The notes below the pieces were generated by a model that was given only the letters and a program-made list of their open reading frames with translations, searched no databases and was not told the DNA's origin. From contig NC_092670.1 of assembly GCF_964355755.1 (NCBI RefSeq), forward strand, positions 29,625,795 to 29,689,794: 64,000 bases of DNA, given 5' to 3'. The translations under genes were made by a program, and so were the position numbers. Below are positions 33,599-45,514 of this stretch, piece after piece (the stretch's first letter is position 1; each line of letters begins with the position of its first letter). Source of the stretch: Antedon mediterranea (taxonomy: Eukaryota > Echinodermata > Crinoidea > Comatulida > Antedonidae).

Positions 33599-35904
33599 GA
33601 ACCTGATGATTCAGATATGGATCCAGACTTTGTCCCTAATGCTAATCCCAATGATGTGTCAACACCATCTAATGAAGAAGATCGACTAGAGCAGGAGGAT
33701 GTTGGAGATGAAAACAGACCAGAGCAGGAAGATGATGGAGAGAAAGATGATGACCAATCCGAGCAAGAGGATGATACAGAGGAAGATGATAATGTGATTC
33801 TATTTCAAAATTAAAAACAGTTTCTATTTATTATTTTGCCGGTGGTACTTTTTTTTGTACTTTTTTACTAAAGTATTACTGTAATATATTTTTCAGAATG
33901 TAACTGTGATTAAGCGTCATAAACGGCCAGAAACCGACACTTGGAACCAGAATATCTGCAAAAGAGGACGTCGACGTCTAGAAGGAAAAGCCTATAAAAA
34001 CAGGAAAGGGATTGAAAAACCTGAGAAAAAGATGGGCAAAGGATGAGATTCAAACTTCTGTAGGAAATGAAAATTAAGAGATTGCCAATCTTTGTAAGAA
34101 GAAAAACGTGAATGGATATTTCCAATTTTTTTTAAAATGAAATCATGGAATAAACGCCGTTTATAAGTTCGGACATTAGTTTCTAAGGTAATTTCAAATA
34201 CATTATACAAAGGAAATTTAAGAAGGGTGAAATTGTGGAGCTGTAAGGAATCTGACTCCAAGTTCTGAGAATTTTCTTTTCTTTAATACAGGTTGACATG
34301 AAACAAAAGAAAGTTCCAGTAAATCAGTCACGAAGAAAGTGTTCATTTTCATACAGACTTCAGCTGAATGATGGTACATCTGTCCAGGTTTGCAAGTCGA
34401 TGTTTGCATCCACCCTTGGCCTTTCGCAGAGAACGGTTGTTGATTGGCTAAACAACGACCAAGACGCACCTAAGGCAGACAATCCGCATAGACCTCGTAC
34501 AGGTATAACGAAAAACAGCATGTAACTTTTACAAAACTCTAACAACAATGTATAATGCTATGCAAATAGCATCTCTTCATTGTTATTCAAATACTTAACC
34601 CTGCTTTGGTTTTTGTTTATCCAGGAAAGACTGCGTACTTTATGTAGAAATGAGAGACATAGATTACCTTAGGAAGTGGCTAAATGGTCTACCGTCAGTA
34701 CTATCACATTATTGTAGAAACACTTCCACTTACAGAAATACAAATTTTTTGTATCCTGATACAACAATTGCCAAGCTTCACCCAGAGAATAAATCTTCTG
34801 CAGAGAATGGTGGGTATTGAGCAGTGTGCCAAACACGATTTACTCAAACGTTTCATGAACAAAACCTGTCTGTCTTCATACCAAGGAAGGACCAGTGCGA
34901 TGTTTGCGTTAGTGCAAAACACGGGAACATTGATGCTGCTAAAGCATGAGGCACATATTTTGAGCAAAAATCAAGCCAGAAAAGGAAAGTCTGAGAATAA
35001 AGATAATGCAAGTGATGAGGTGTCTGTGTGGACCATGGATTTACAGGCTGTTCTGTTATGTCCTCGGACAAAAGCCAGTACCATGTACTACAAAAAAAAA
35101 CTACAAGTGCACAATTTCACCCTCTACGATTTAAAGAAGAAATAGGGATATTTTTACGTGTGGGAGGAACAAGAAGGCGATTTGAGTAGTGATGTGTTTG
35201 CATCTATGCAATACACTCACTTCAACAAAGTAATTGAGAAAAACCCACGTATCAAAGAAATCATTATCTGGAGCGACGGTTGCGGATACCAAAATCGCAA
35301 TGCAACTGTCGCTAATGCATATCTGCAGTTGGCGATGAAAAAAAAAATTAAAATAACACAAAAATATCTTGTCGCAGGACATACACAAATGGAAGTGGAC
35401 TCCATGCATGCAACGATCGAATGAAAATTGTTGTAGACGACATCTTTACCCCGAGATATTACATTGTCGTCATGGAGAATTGTCGAAAACAATTAAATCA
35501 TGAACAGTTTCGAAAACTTAGTGGAAGCTACCTGTCTAGTATACGGCCAGGGAAAAAAATCAGGAGATCCAACTGTTCACGATTTGAGAGCATTGGAGTA
35601 TACCACCAATGGGCAGATCAAGTTTAAACTGTCATTCGGTACTGAAATTCAATGGGAAGTACTACCACAAAGGATCAAAATCCCAAATAGGCTTTTTGGA
35701 TGGGTGCAACTATTTAGTGACCCTAAAGCGATAACTCTACGCAAGTTCAATGACTTGCAGTCGATGAAGCATGTTTTGCCGCACTGCACGCACAACTATT
35801 TTTTGATAGTTTTCCCCACACGGAAGTTTGAACATTTCATTATAATTTGGGGGGTAGAGCTGGGGGTGGGGCAGGGGTTTGGGGGAGGGTGTTGTATACT
35901 GTAG
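33599..35904 (+). pseudogene. Multi-exon unclassified transposase-like protein, family A (broken)
   Basis: Exon-like blocks with good acceptors: 33,599-33,814 (acidic, SDMDPDFVPN then EQED repeats), 33,898-34,046 (KRHKRPETDTWNQNICKRGR), 34,292-34,515 (CSFSYRLQLND, VCKSMFASTLGLSQRTVVDW; donor CAG/GTATAA), and 34,625 on. The last block reads SHYCRNTSTYRNTNFLYPD, IPRKDQCDVCVSAKHGN, VWTMDLQAVLLCPRTKAS, YYKKKLQVHNFTLYDL, then IIIWSDGCGYQNRNATVANA and GHTQMEVDSMHATIE, IFTPRYYIVVMENC, and GDPTVHDLRALEYT. I know this order (VCK.MF..TL; C..C; DLQAVLLCP; WSDGC.YQNRN; GHTQME.DS.H) from repeated, uncharacterised proteins in insects and marine invertebrates. The D of DLQ, D of SDGC and the acidic residues after GHTQ could form an RNase H-like triad (inference). 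Frameshifts near 34,800, 35,000, 35,424 and 35,570 plus stops make it a pseudogene. Confidence 0.6.
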
Positions 35905-37887
35905 TTTGTAGTTTATAATCATATTGTGAACCAATGTTGTTTAATTTCACTGTTTGATAACTTAATTAACAGGTTATTTATTTTGTAAAGGCAATTGTAA
36001 AACTGCCTAAGTCACACTATATTCAAAATATTTTTGCCTAAGTCATTTAATTACGTTGCGCAATAATTATATTGCGTCATCTTACCTATATTACATTTAG
36101 CTTTCGAGAACTATTGATATATTTATAGAAAAAATAAAGAATAAATATTTGTTTTTAAAGAATTTATGAGGTTTTTTGTTTTTTTCTCAAAACTACAAAA
36201 AAGGACTGTGTTTCATATCTTTTCAGAACTTTCATGCAGAAAATTCCCTAACTGCACCAGTGCGGGGATTAAAAGTTCACTATCTAACAAGTTGAAAGAA
36301 CTTAATGGGAAAAAAGAAAAGATAAATATGGAAGTTCAAGATGTGATGTTTTAATTAAGTGATGTTTCAAGCACCTTAATTTGTTAATGGATTATCTCCA
36401 TGATTTGTTGTTGAATACAAGTTAACATAAAGATTTAATTTGTATATAATTTATATCTAAACTAAATATTAATAACTCTGGAAAATATATCAAAATTCTA
36501 TAGAACATAGAATTGGTCAGAAGTTAAATAAAACCTCTATCGATATTTCTACTATACAGGTTCTATGCAAATCTATCGAAAAGTCCATCAGTCCATTATT
36601 ATCTTTAGAAACTCTATTAGAAATTATATGAGATATATATATAAACAAACTCTAAAGATATTCTAAAGAATTTCTAAAGATATTCTATACAATCTCTATA
36701 CAATTTCTATACACAATCTATAACAACTCTATTGAAAAGTCTATCGGAATCAGATTGAATATATATAGAAGATAACTGTACTATATAGAGAAATCCTTAG
36801 AAACTCTAAGATTGAAAGATATATTTCAATTATAAAATAACTCGTTATCGTGAATGTGTTTGTATTATCAACATTGTTGATCACGAATGGAGCCTCTGGT
36901 ATTTGAGCTGCTTAAAAATGATTACACACTTCATGGATAAACCCATTTTGGGCGAGTTCCTAAGAGTTTGATGTTTGATGATTTGGTACAGGAAGCAATC
37001 AACTGCTCTCTTTATTTATTGTTTTATCATTCTGCTGTGTATTTATTGTCAGTCCGAGTCCGTATCACGTATTTCTAACTCAGCTGAACGCCATAAGACG
37101 ACATACGCGCCGAGTATATAGCCGAATAGGGGGAATCTGCGGACCTTTAGGGCTGCTGTCTGAGCTTATGTACAGGATAAAGTTGCTGTCATTGGTGTTT
37201 TTGTCATCCCCAATATGTACTGCTGCCATTAAAAAAAGATTCAACCTTGTATCGCTTCACATGAATAAACCCATTTGGGCGTGGCCCTAAAATGTTGCTG
37301 TTTGGCAATATTCTCAATCACATCCAATCACAACATACTTTCGACGGCATATAATGATGATAACGATGCCGTAAAACGTGATATGGCAGTGATACAAGAT
37401 GAACACGACAAATGTTAAAAGCACCACTCACTACTGTCATATGTCACTTCAGTTGATGGTCTCATGATACTGTCACTTTAGAGACTGTTTCAGTGATTGA
37501 TGACCCCTATTGACGGTTTCCTCCTGTGTAACGTTCAAATATATAATATGTATACTGTATATTATAGGCTTCATGTACAATATACAGCTGTTCTTTAACA
37601 ATTACATTATTTGCATCCTACGTTCTTATGATTAGTACCAATTGTTGCAAAGTGTTTACATCATTACAGGAGTAACCAAATTGTATACATTTTTACAAAT
37701 TATCAATTCTGTTGGGTATATTTTTTCCCTTTACGTTCTTATGACCACCAATTGCTGTCAAGTGTTCATCATTTCTGACAGGGACACACTCATATTGGCA
37801 TACATTTCACATCTTACCAGACCTATTTCAGTACAAATCTCACATGCATATAGTTTCCAGAGGCCACATTTCCGAAAACCATTCGTG
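35905..37887. other. Non-coding DNA
   Basis: No gene is supported; a frame at 36,166-36,354 has an acceptor-like start but no recognisable motif. 36,500-36,800 is rich in 'tctatagaa' type short repeats. 'gaataaacccatttgggcg' at 37,262 resembles 'ataaacccattttgggcgag' at 36,937. 37,630-37,760 contains a duplicated 'tacgttcttatga' block. Confidence 0.4.
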
Positions 37888-37926
37888 TACACCCACTGGA
37901 GGGTGCGCGAGCAAACCCTCTAGTAA
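37888..37926 (+). repeat. Helitron-like 3' terminal hairpin
   Basis: GGAGGGTGCGCGAGCAAACCC followed by TCTAGT: GAGGGT pairs with ACCCTC and the end is CTAG before a T, the usual Helitron 3' arrangement. The matching 5' end was not found. Confidence 0.4.
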
Positions 37927-38171
37927 TAATAACCAAAATAATAGTATTTACACTAGCATTATAACTTATTTGACTGACCCATTTACACATTCATTTTAAT
38001 ATTAAATAAAACAGATGATTTAATGAAACATATTGTTATCCTACAAAAGTGATGGCAATGATCTAAAATACCACTTTAAGTTTATTCTTGAAAGTTACAA
38101 ATGTTGTTTTTAATTTATTATTTTTATGACGAATTACAAGTAATTTTTGGTACTGATTTAACTTTGATTAG

Positions 38172-41100
38172 TACTCTAGTAGCTAGATCAACTTTCGTAT
38201 GCACTTTGAGGTCCAGAGAATTTGACTTCAGAAATTGGTTTAGGGTGGTCAAACAATCATTTTTGGCTTGGTTACACATTTTGAAAATGTGGCGAAAGGT
38301 CAAAAGGTCAGGGTGAAAGGTCATAAGACCAAACACCAATATGTCCTTAAATCTCAACAACCACTGGTCACAGCGAAGTAATTTTGGTCTCAAATTGATC
38401 AGAAGGTATACATTTATATTCAGTCTAATGGGACATTTTAGTTTAAAATGACCGGAAATGCCATTTCTGACCTTTGACCCACAACCCAGGGCATGTATTT
38501 ATCTCCGTAACTACTGGTCGTAGACACTTGAATTTGGTTTTAAATTGTTCGAAATATATATTTTGTTATTTGAAAAACATTTTGAAAAATGTTACAAAAG
38601 GTCAAAGGGTCAGGGTCAAGGGTTATATAAACAAATAAATAAAGGTACTTGTATCTCGGCAACCACTGGTCGCAGCAAGTCAATTTTGGTCTCAAAATGT
38701 TCAGAAGGCATGCATTTATATTCCGTCTAATGGGGCATTTTAGTAAAAAATTATCAGAAATGCCATTTCTGACCTTTGACCCACATACCAGGGCATCTTC
38801 ATATCTCTGTAAGTACTGGTCGTAGAAACTTAAATTTGGTATCAAATTGTTCGAAATATACATATTTACATTCATTGTAATAGAAAATGTGGTTAAAAGA
38901 TGAACAGAAAATACTATTACTAATGTTTCAAACAAAAAACATATCTCTACACAACTTATCATTAGACAGTAATGTTATGCAATATGATACTTTAAATTGT
39001 TTCAATTTCAAGTAGGCCTACTAGTTTTTATTGCTGTCCACGAGAACATTTTGATATAAACGTCAAGCTCAACAGTTCTTTTCAGAATGCTAGAAGTAAC
39101 TTGCCATGTGTATCCGATTAAACGCCCCGGGCATTTATTGTTCAAAAGGGTTTTTAGGGGGAGGGGAGGCATCTTTATTTGGGGTATAATATGGTAACAT
39201 GTATATTCAAATAAATACCACCTAGATGTAAAAAATACAGCACAATTAATATAAAAAATGATAACATTATGTCAAAATGCTTGGTAATTGTAGATTATGG
39301 TAATTAATGAAATGTGTTGTGATACAATTATTTTGTAAATGCATGTGGCGGAGCGTTTATTCCACATGATGATCTATTGGAGGGAATGGAGGCTTTTATT
39401 CAAAGCGGGTGTTAATTCGAATAAATACTCGAGCTCAACAGTTAAGAATGCTAGAAGTAACTTACTATAGTTACCCGAATAAAAGGTCCGGGCATTTAGT
39501 TATTCATGGAAGGCGTTTATTTTGTTTGGGTGTAATAATGGTAACATGTATAATCAAATAAATACACCCCAGATAAAAAAAAAAAATTAATATAATAAGA
39601 ATAATAACTGGATTAAACCTCATTCTATCCTGTTGCAAGTACAATCATGTAATAAAAGGTATCACAGACAACTATAATAGACCAATTCATTGTCATTATT
39701 CCGTAACACTGTTGCATAATATTTTTGAATGTTACCGACAAAACGTATACATAATATGTATAAGTTTTGTCGGTGTATATTATACACGTCTGTTCCCAGT
39801 GTAGATAATAAAACAATATATGTTTCTGGAGATTTATTATCAATACCACTAGAAACTTTGACATGTTTTAGGTACTGAATTCATTGACAATAAAAGCATC
39901 AGAAGTTATCATGATAAAATCATACTACAACACTGTACTACAGTACACAAGGGTGTTTTCAGGAAAGCTGGACATATTGTACAATAGTAATGAAGCTATG
40001 TATTGGCATTTAAAAATATGCAAAAGATTGTCAAATTGTAGTCACAAACAAACAGATGATAGAATGAAGATCCATTATGAGTGCAATTGTGTCAGGATAA
40101 TGATATTTCATTGTTTTATATCATTATACTGGCACCTGGAAGAGAAGATCCATTTAATGTTATCTATGACAGTGTCACTTTTATTCTAAAAGACAGAAAC
40201 ATTTCGTTAAAAAGCATAAAGAAGAATACGAATCTCTCAAATAAACGGCACCATTCCCTCTTAGAACACCATGTGGAATACGCCCGCCATGCATTTACAC
40301 AATAATTGTATCACAACACATTACATTAACTACCATAATCTACAATTTACCAAGCATTTTTTTCACTTTTTGATATTAATTGTGCTGTATTTTTTTTTAC
40401 ATCTAGGTGGTATTTATTTGATTATACATATTACCATATTATACCACAAATAAAGATGCCTCCCCTGCCCTTTGAACAATAAATGCCCGGGGAGTTTAAT
40501 CGGATACACATGGCTAGTTACTTCTAGCATTCTGAAAAGAACTGTTGAGCTTGACGTTTCTATCAAAATGTTCTTGGGGACAGCAATAACTAGTACTTGA
40601 AATTGAAACAATTTAAAGTATCTGCAGTTATTGCATAACATTACTGTCTAAAGATAAGTTATGTAGAGATATGTTTTTTGTTTGAAACATTAGTAATAGT
40701 ATTTCTGTTCATCTTTTAACCACATTTTCTATTACAATGAATGTAAATATGTATATTTCGAACAATTTGATACCAAATTTAAGTTTCTACGACCAGTACT
40801 TACAGAGATATGAAGATGCCATGATATGTGGGTCAAAGGTCAGAAATGGCATTTCTGATAATTTTTGACTAAAATGTCCCATTAGATTGAATATGAAAGC
40901 ATGCCTTCTGAACAATTTTTTTGTAAAAATGTGCTACAAATAATAAATATTTATTTCAAACAATTTAAGACCAAAATTAAGTGTCTACGATCAGTAGTTA
41001 TGGAGATACATACATGCCCTGAGGTGTGGGTCAAAGGTCAGAAATGGCATTTCCGGTCATTTTTGACTAAAATGTCCCATTAGACTGAATATAAATGTAT

Positions 41101-41336
41101 ACCTTCTGATCAATTTGAGACCAAAATTACTTCGCTGTGACCAATGGTTGTTGAGATTTAAGGACATATTGGTGTTTGGTCTTATGACCTTTCACCCTGA
41201 CCTTTTGACCTTTCGCCACATTTTCAAAATGTGTAACCAAGCCAAAAATGATTGTTTGACCACCCTAAACCAATTTCTGAAGTCAAATTCTCTGGACCTC
41301 AAAGTGCATACGAAAGTTGATCTAGCTACTAGAGTA
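38172..41336. mobile_element. Foldback element with arms over 1 kb
   Basis: The left arm (38,172-39,389) and right arm (40,251-41,336) are inverted copies, starting TACTCTAGTAGCTAGATCAA at both tips and flanked by TAG on each side (38,169-38,171; 41,337-41,339). Reading the first TA as target gives a TA duplication instead. Arms contain internal repeats of 'tgacctttgaccca' and 'aaccactggtc' blocks. The loop (39,390-40,250) has a diverged direct copy of arm sequence at 39,422-39,565 and no gene. Matching chance frames appear on opposite strands in the two arms and are not proteins. Confidence 0.85.
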
Positions 41337-41861
41337 TAGTGACTCGTTTCATTATATGATTGTAATAAATATAAACTACTGTATTATAAGTATATATGTA
41401 CTATTGAATGTAACAATATAAAAGTTATCATACATGTTTTTGTTTGATTCATACAGTATTTTCTAGTTTCATATTCATCGAAATATAATGTTGTTGGCTT
41501 TATAATCGTTTACACTGAAATTTGAAAATAAAACCTGTAATGTAGATTACAACCACGATTCCAGTTGAGATCATTCATTTTTTTGGACATTGTGTGACGA
41601 AAATAACAGAGAAATAAATATAGATGTTACAGTTATAAAACTATTGGTCAATATTACTGAGCCCGAGCCTTAAATATGGAAGCGTTTTTACCTACACTAT
41701 TGACCTTTCTAATCTTCAAACACAAACAAAAGTGGGTATATCGTGGGACCTAAGAAGAGACTGTTTTAAATTTAATATAAACTGGTATCCAAGGAGAAAC
41801 CCTTCACATGTAGAGGCATACTGTCAACCGTAATAGTCTTCATGACTACGGATTTGTGGAA
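41337..41861. other. Non-coding DNA between two transposons
   Basis: No gene and no clear terminal repeats. The left limit of the next element is placed where similarity to 31,705 stops. Confidence 0.4.
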
Positions 41862-43895
41862 ATTGTTTTATATAATTCTAGTTGTGTTGTGAGAAAAAAA
41901 ATTAATTTTTAATTATAGATTCTCTAATTCCCAGTTTTAATGTCATTTTATAGGTTATATCCTCTGGAAATTTGAATAAATTATCAGATCGTTGATTGAT
42001 TACTCATCTCTTATTTTGAAGCTCCTCTTTCATTTGTTTACTTCTTTTATTTGCTAACCTAAGCAGATCCCACATGCCCATCCACCACCACTTTCGACTA
42101 AATTGAGAGGCTCGTTTCGTTAAGAATATCGTATATAGCCATAATACGTGATTTTGGCCCTTTATCGGCAGAACCTCTCGTAAGGGGTCACCGCCCGTAA
42201 GCGGCCACTTTTCCAGGTCCCGAGGGTGGCCACTTACGGGAGGTTCAACTGTATTTAAAAAAACAATTATCCTTAGTTATGCATAGAAACAGGTTCTAAG
42301 ATAACATAAATAATACATTTTGACATAACTTGACCCAACAAAAATGACCCTTTCACAAGGTCAGACGTTTTCTTGGATTCAGTAGATAAGTAAATTTGGG
42401 AAAAGGTAGTAAAGCTATGTAATCAATTGTTTGTAGTCATGAAACCCCATATTAAAAATATTGTACTTAGTTACGTATAGAAACAGTTGCTACAATACAC
42501 TATATAGGTAAAATGTTGATGTCATTTGACCTCAATATGTAAAATTTGTTTTTTTTTCATTAAAACTCACTATTTAATTTATTTTTTTAAATATCATTAG
42601 TTACGTAAACAGGTTTAAGATAACACTAAAGGTCATTTTTTTACCTTTATTCAGATTCGTCAAGACTTTCTTTCTGAGATTATTAGGATTCAGTATTTAA
42701 AGTAAATTTGGCAAAAAGTAGAAATGTAAAACTATGTAGAAAAAATGAAAAACCCCTTATTTTTTTGAAATTTTCGCATAGAAACAGTTACTATGGTAAA
42801 ATGTTGACCTCAAAATGAATGAATTTACAAGGTCAAGTTTGTCATTAATGGAATGCAGTAGAAGTAAAATTGAGAAAAATTACAATGCAATCAATTCTTT
42901 GTATTTATAAAAACGCCATTTTTTTCGTTAAAAAAAAAATTACTTTCCTTAGTTACACATAGAAATGGTTGCTAAGGTAACACTATAGGTAAAATATGAA
43001 AATTGTTGAGAATTGTTTTGAACTATCTTGTAAATTTAGATCAAACATTAATAATTGTAGTAAAGTGGGGACCAGTCCTGTTTTGCATTCTGACCCCTTT
43101 TGACCTCAAATGACCTATTTACAAGGTCAGATTTTTTGGGAGGTCTTTCTGTATCTCTTTACACAAAATAGATTTAAAAATTTATAAAAACCATTGACGC
43201 AATTATTTCCAAGTTTAACATTATTTTCCATCAACTAAATATTTCAATGCAAAATACTGTTTTTCTGGCAATTAATTGAAATAAACCTGGCAACACATTC
43301 TCCTATTTTATCTAAACTATTCGTATGACTCTAGTAGCATTATGACAAGCCACATATACATTTTATTATTGGATTAGCCATATTTAAATTGTGTTTCAGT
43401 GTTTTGTTTGTTGATATTTTGTTATATTTTTTGTATTTTTCGTATTTTCCTGGCAACACAAAACCTATGTACGAAATTTACCCCAGTGTTTTTTTTGTGA
43501 TTATTGTTGAAAAACCTATTGACTATCAAATTAAAAAACCTCATTGATTTAAAAACACCACTTTGGAAGTTATAGGTACGTTTATGAGGTATACTTTTAT
43601 AAAAAAAATATTGTTTAAAAACACCCCTTTTTAAAATAATGGTATCAACCAAACTCCATTTTGTAATTTATTTTTTTTCTACATTAAATGGAACTCAATA
43701 CATAAAATCTGTGAAAAATGGCAAAAACATCAACATTTGGATAATTGACCGTTGTCATGGCAACGGAGGCTAAAAATTAAAATGAATGTTATAGATATGC
43801 TTTTTATTGAAATGTCTATTCATGGTAAAAATTTGAGAGAAATCCATTTTTTTACATCTGCCACCAAATCTTTGATTTTTACAGACAATTGGCTC
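41862..43895. mobile_element. Inverted, internally deleted relative of the TTAA element
   Basis: Read on the minus strand from 43,895 it begins GAGCCAATTGTCTGTAA next to TTAA (43,896-43,899) and follows the left arm of the 12-kb element to about 42,118 (its 24,055). It then jumps to the equivalent of 31,466 and runs to 31,705, stopping near 41,862. The 375-bp tandem array and everything between are absent. The other terminus is missing or unrecognised. No coding sequence. Confidence 0.8.
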
Positions 43896-44452
43896 TTAAT
43901 TGCCGTTGATCTGTCGCTTGTCAGATTTGAGCATGCGCATATCCATTGCTTTCCTGTGACGTGTCATCAAGCGAGACTCGTTGTCAATCAAATACACACG
44001 GAAACACGTTGTACAGCAGAAGAATGTACCACACTCGACAAATTGGAACCCGGAATTCTCGAGGAATTGTAGTAAGCCAGCGAACATGAAGCCCAGGAAA
44101 ATGGTATGCTAGGCTAAAACTAGGCATTGCATTTAAGTTCAGCTAGGCCTCTTCTCTTTAAGGAGGCCTCTAGGGCCTAGGCCTAGCCTGCCCTGGCCCA
44201 CTCTAGATTTTATCTAGCCTCTAGGCCGTCTACACCTCCGGGTTGATTGTAACAACGATAATTCTGAATTTGGTCGCCCTCTCTAGGCTAGATCTATGTT
44301 GCTAACTCATGATGCGCCCTCAATTAGATGTCAAGACCTCAAACCATTAGTAGGTACTTACACAGGAGTCTGTATTTTTTAGATAAATTATTATTTTTCC
44401 ATTATTATAAGACAACATGAGTTAATTTTAAATGTTACTATGCTATTTAGGT
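43896..44452. other. Non-coding or 5' region of a gene candidate
   Basis: GC-richer DNA with several 'ggcctag' motifs. ATGAAGCCCAGGAAAATG at 44,087 precedes GTATGC, a possible first exon, but it cannot be linked in frame with certainty. Confidence 0.3.
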
Positions 44453-44868
44453 ATGGATGTTAGTGTAGGCCTACATCCAACTACTACTAGTGCAACCCAT
44501 CAGAAGAAGGAAGTGTCAACAAACCAATCAAGGAAAAAGAGTAAGGATTTTTTTTAATAATTTTGAGTGAATGATAACATTTTAATTTGAACCTTTCATC
44601 TGTAGTATATTAAATGCATTCTCATCATTTATTAAAACTGTTATATGCTTAATAATATTTCTTTTCTGTATTATCAGGCATCAACCGACCCTCCAATAAT
44701 TTTAGTGAAGATGAAGCTGTCAGCAGGGTAAATGAATACATTAATGCTGCTTTTATTATGTTAGTGAAGGATCCGGTATACAGCAATGACTTGTATCCAC
44801 TAGTCATGACTTGCAGAATCAAATACTATTATAAAAACATTTTCGGACAGTACAAAATTACTCTGTAA
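44453..44868 (+). CDS. Small two-exon gene candidate, unknown function
   Basis: Exon one (44,451-44,540) follows the acceptor 'tgctatttag' and ends at AAGA/GTAAGG. Exon two (44,678-44,868) follows 'ctgtattatcag'. Joined, the frame is open from the ATG at 44,453: it starts MDVSVGLHPTTTSATHQKKE, crosses the intron in phase 1, and continues RPSNNFSEDEAVSRVNEYIN, LVKDPVYSNDLYPLVMTCRI to a TAA at 44,866. The two in-phase splice junctions in 400 bases support a real transcript. I do not recognise a domain. It could be a small host protein or the first exons of a transposon gene; downstream frames (for example from 44,880) suggest possible further exons or decay. Not annotated further. Confidence 0.35.
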
Positions 44869-45514
44869 GGTAATAATATCAGGAAACACAAAGAAAATGA
44901 AACCAGAAGAGTTGAAGTGCCGGGCATTTCAACAACACATGTGTACAAGTTTGGGAAGGTGGGTACCCAGATCCTGTATTGATATTGAGCATTTTTAATG
45001 TATTACAAGCATTGCTGGTGTTACATATGGAATGCGCATCATCGCGTCAGCAAAGAAGACAAGACAACATAAATTCCCAATCTTATGAAAATCATGTTTT
45101 ATAGTAATATTGTTGAGGAACTATAAAACCAATATGATAATACAGTGAATGATGCTGGTATAAAACGACATCCTGTGTGTTGGTCATATTATTAATGTGT
45201 ACATAAAACCAAGGATTCGTGGGCTGTGTACTACAGGCAGGATTTGCAAGAGGCATGACACAAATACTGTTTGCGTATTAGCGATGTATCCTACAGGATA
45301 AAATCTTCATAAGAATGAAAGCATTCAATTTTGCTCAGTTGTTTTTTTACTTTCTAACGACAAGACTTGAACATTACTACCAACAGAGAATAATAATGTA
45401 AACAATGTACTGACATTAAGGCACCTAACAGAAAATTCAAGGCAATTTACCCACAGAGAATCAAACAAGTACATCAAAAATAGTTTGTTGTAACAAGTAG
45501 AGAAAACAGTAAAC
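44869..45514. other. Non-coding DNA
   Basis: No supported feature. Sequence near 44,880-44,960 has codon-like character (RKHKENETRR) but no splice support. Confidence 0.35.

Noticed and set aside
38124-41339. Identical protein MRPKLLRCDQWLLRFKDILV encoded on opposite strands as a duplicated gene
   Set aside because: The two frames are the arms of a non-coding foldback element; there are no known domains and flanking arm sequence is full of stops.
20337-43895. One 23.5-kb foldback transposon from 20,337 to 43,895, since these ends match best
   Set aside because: The interrupted Penelope frame and paired TTAA show that the insertion ends at 32,351; the 43,895 end belongs to another, inverted copy.
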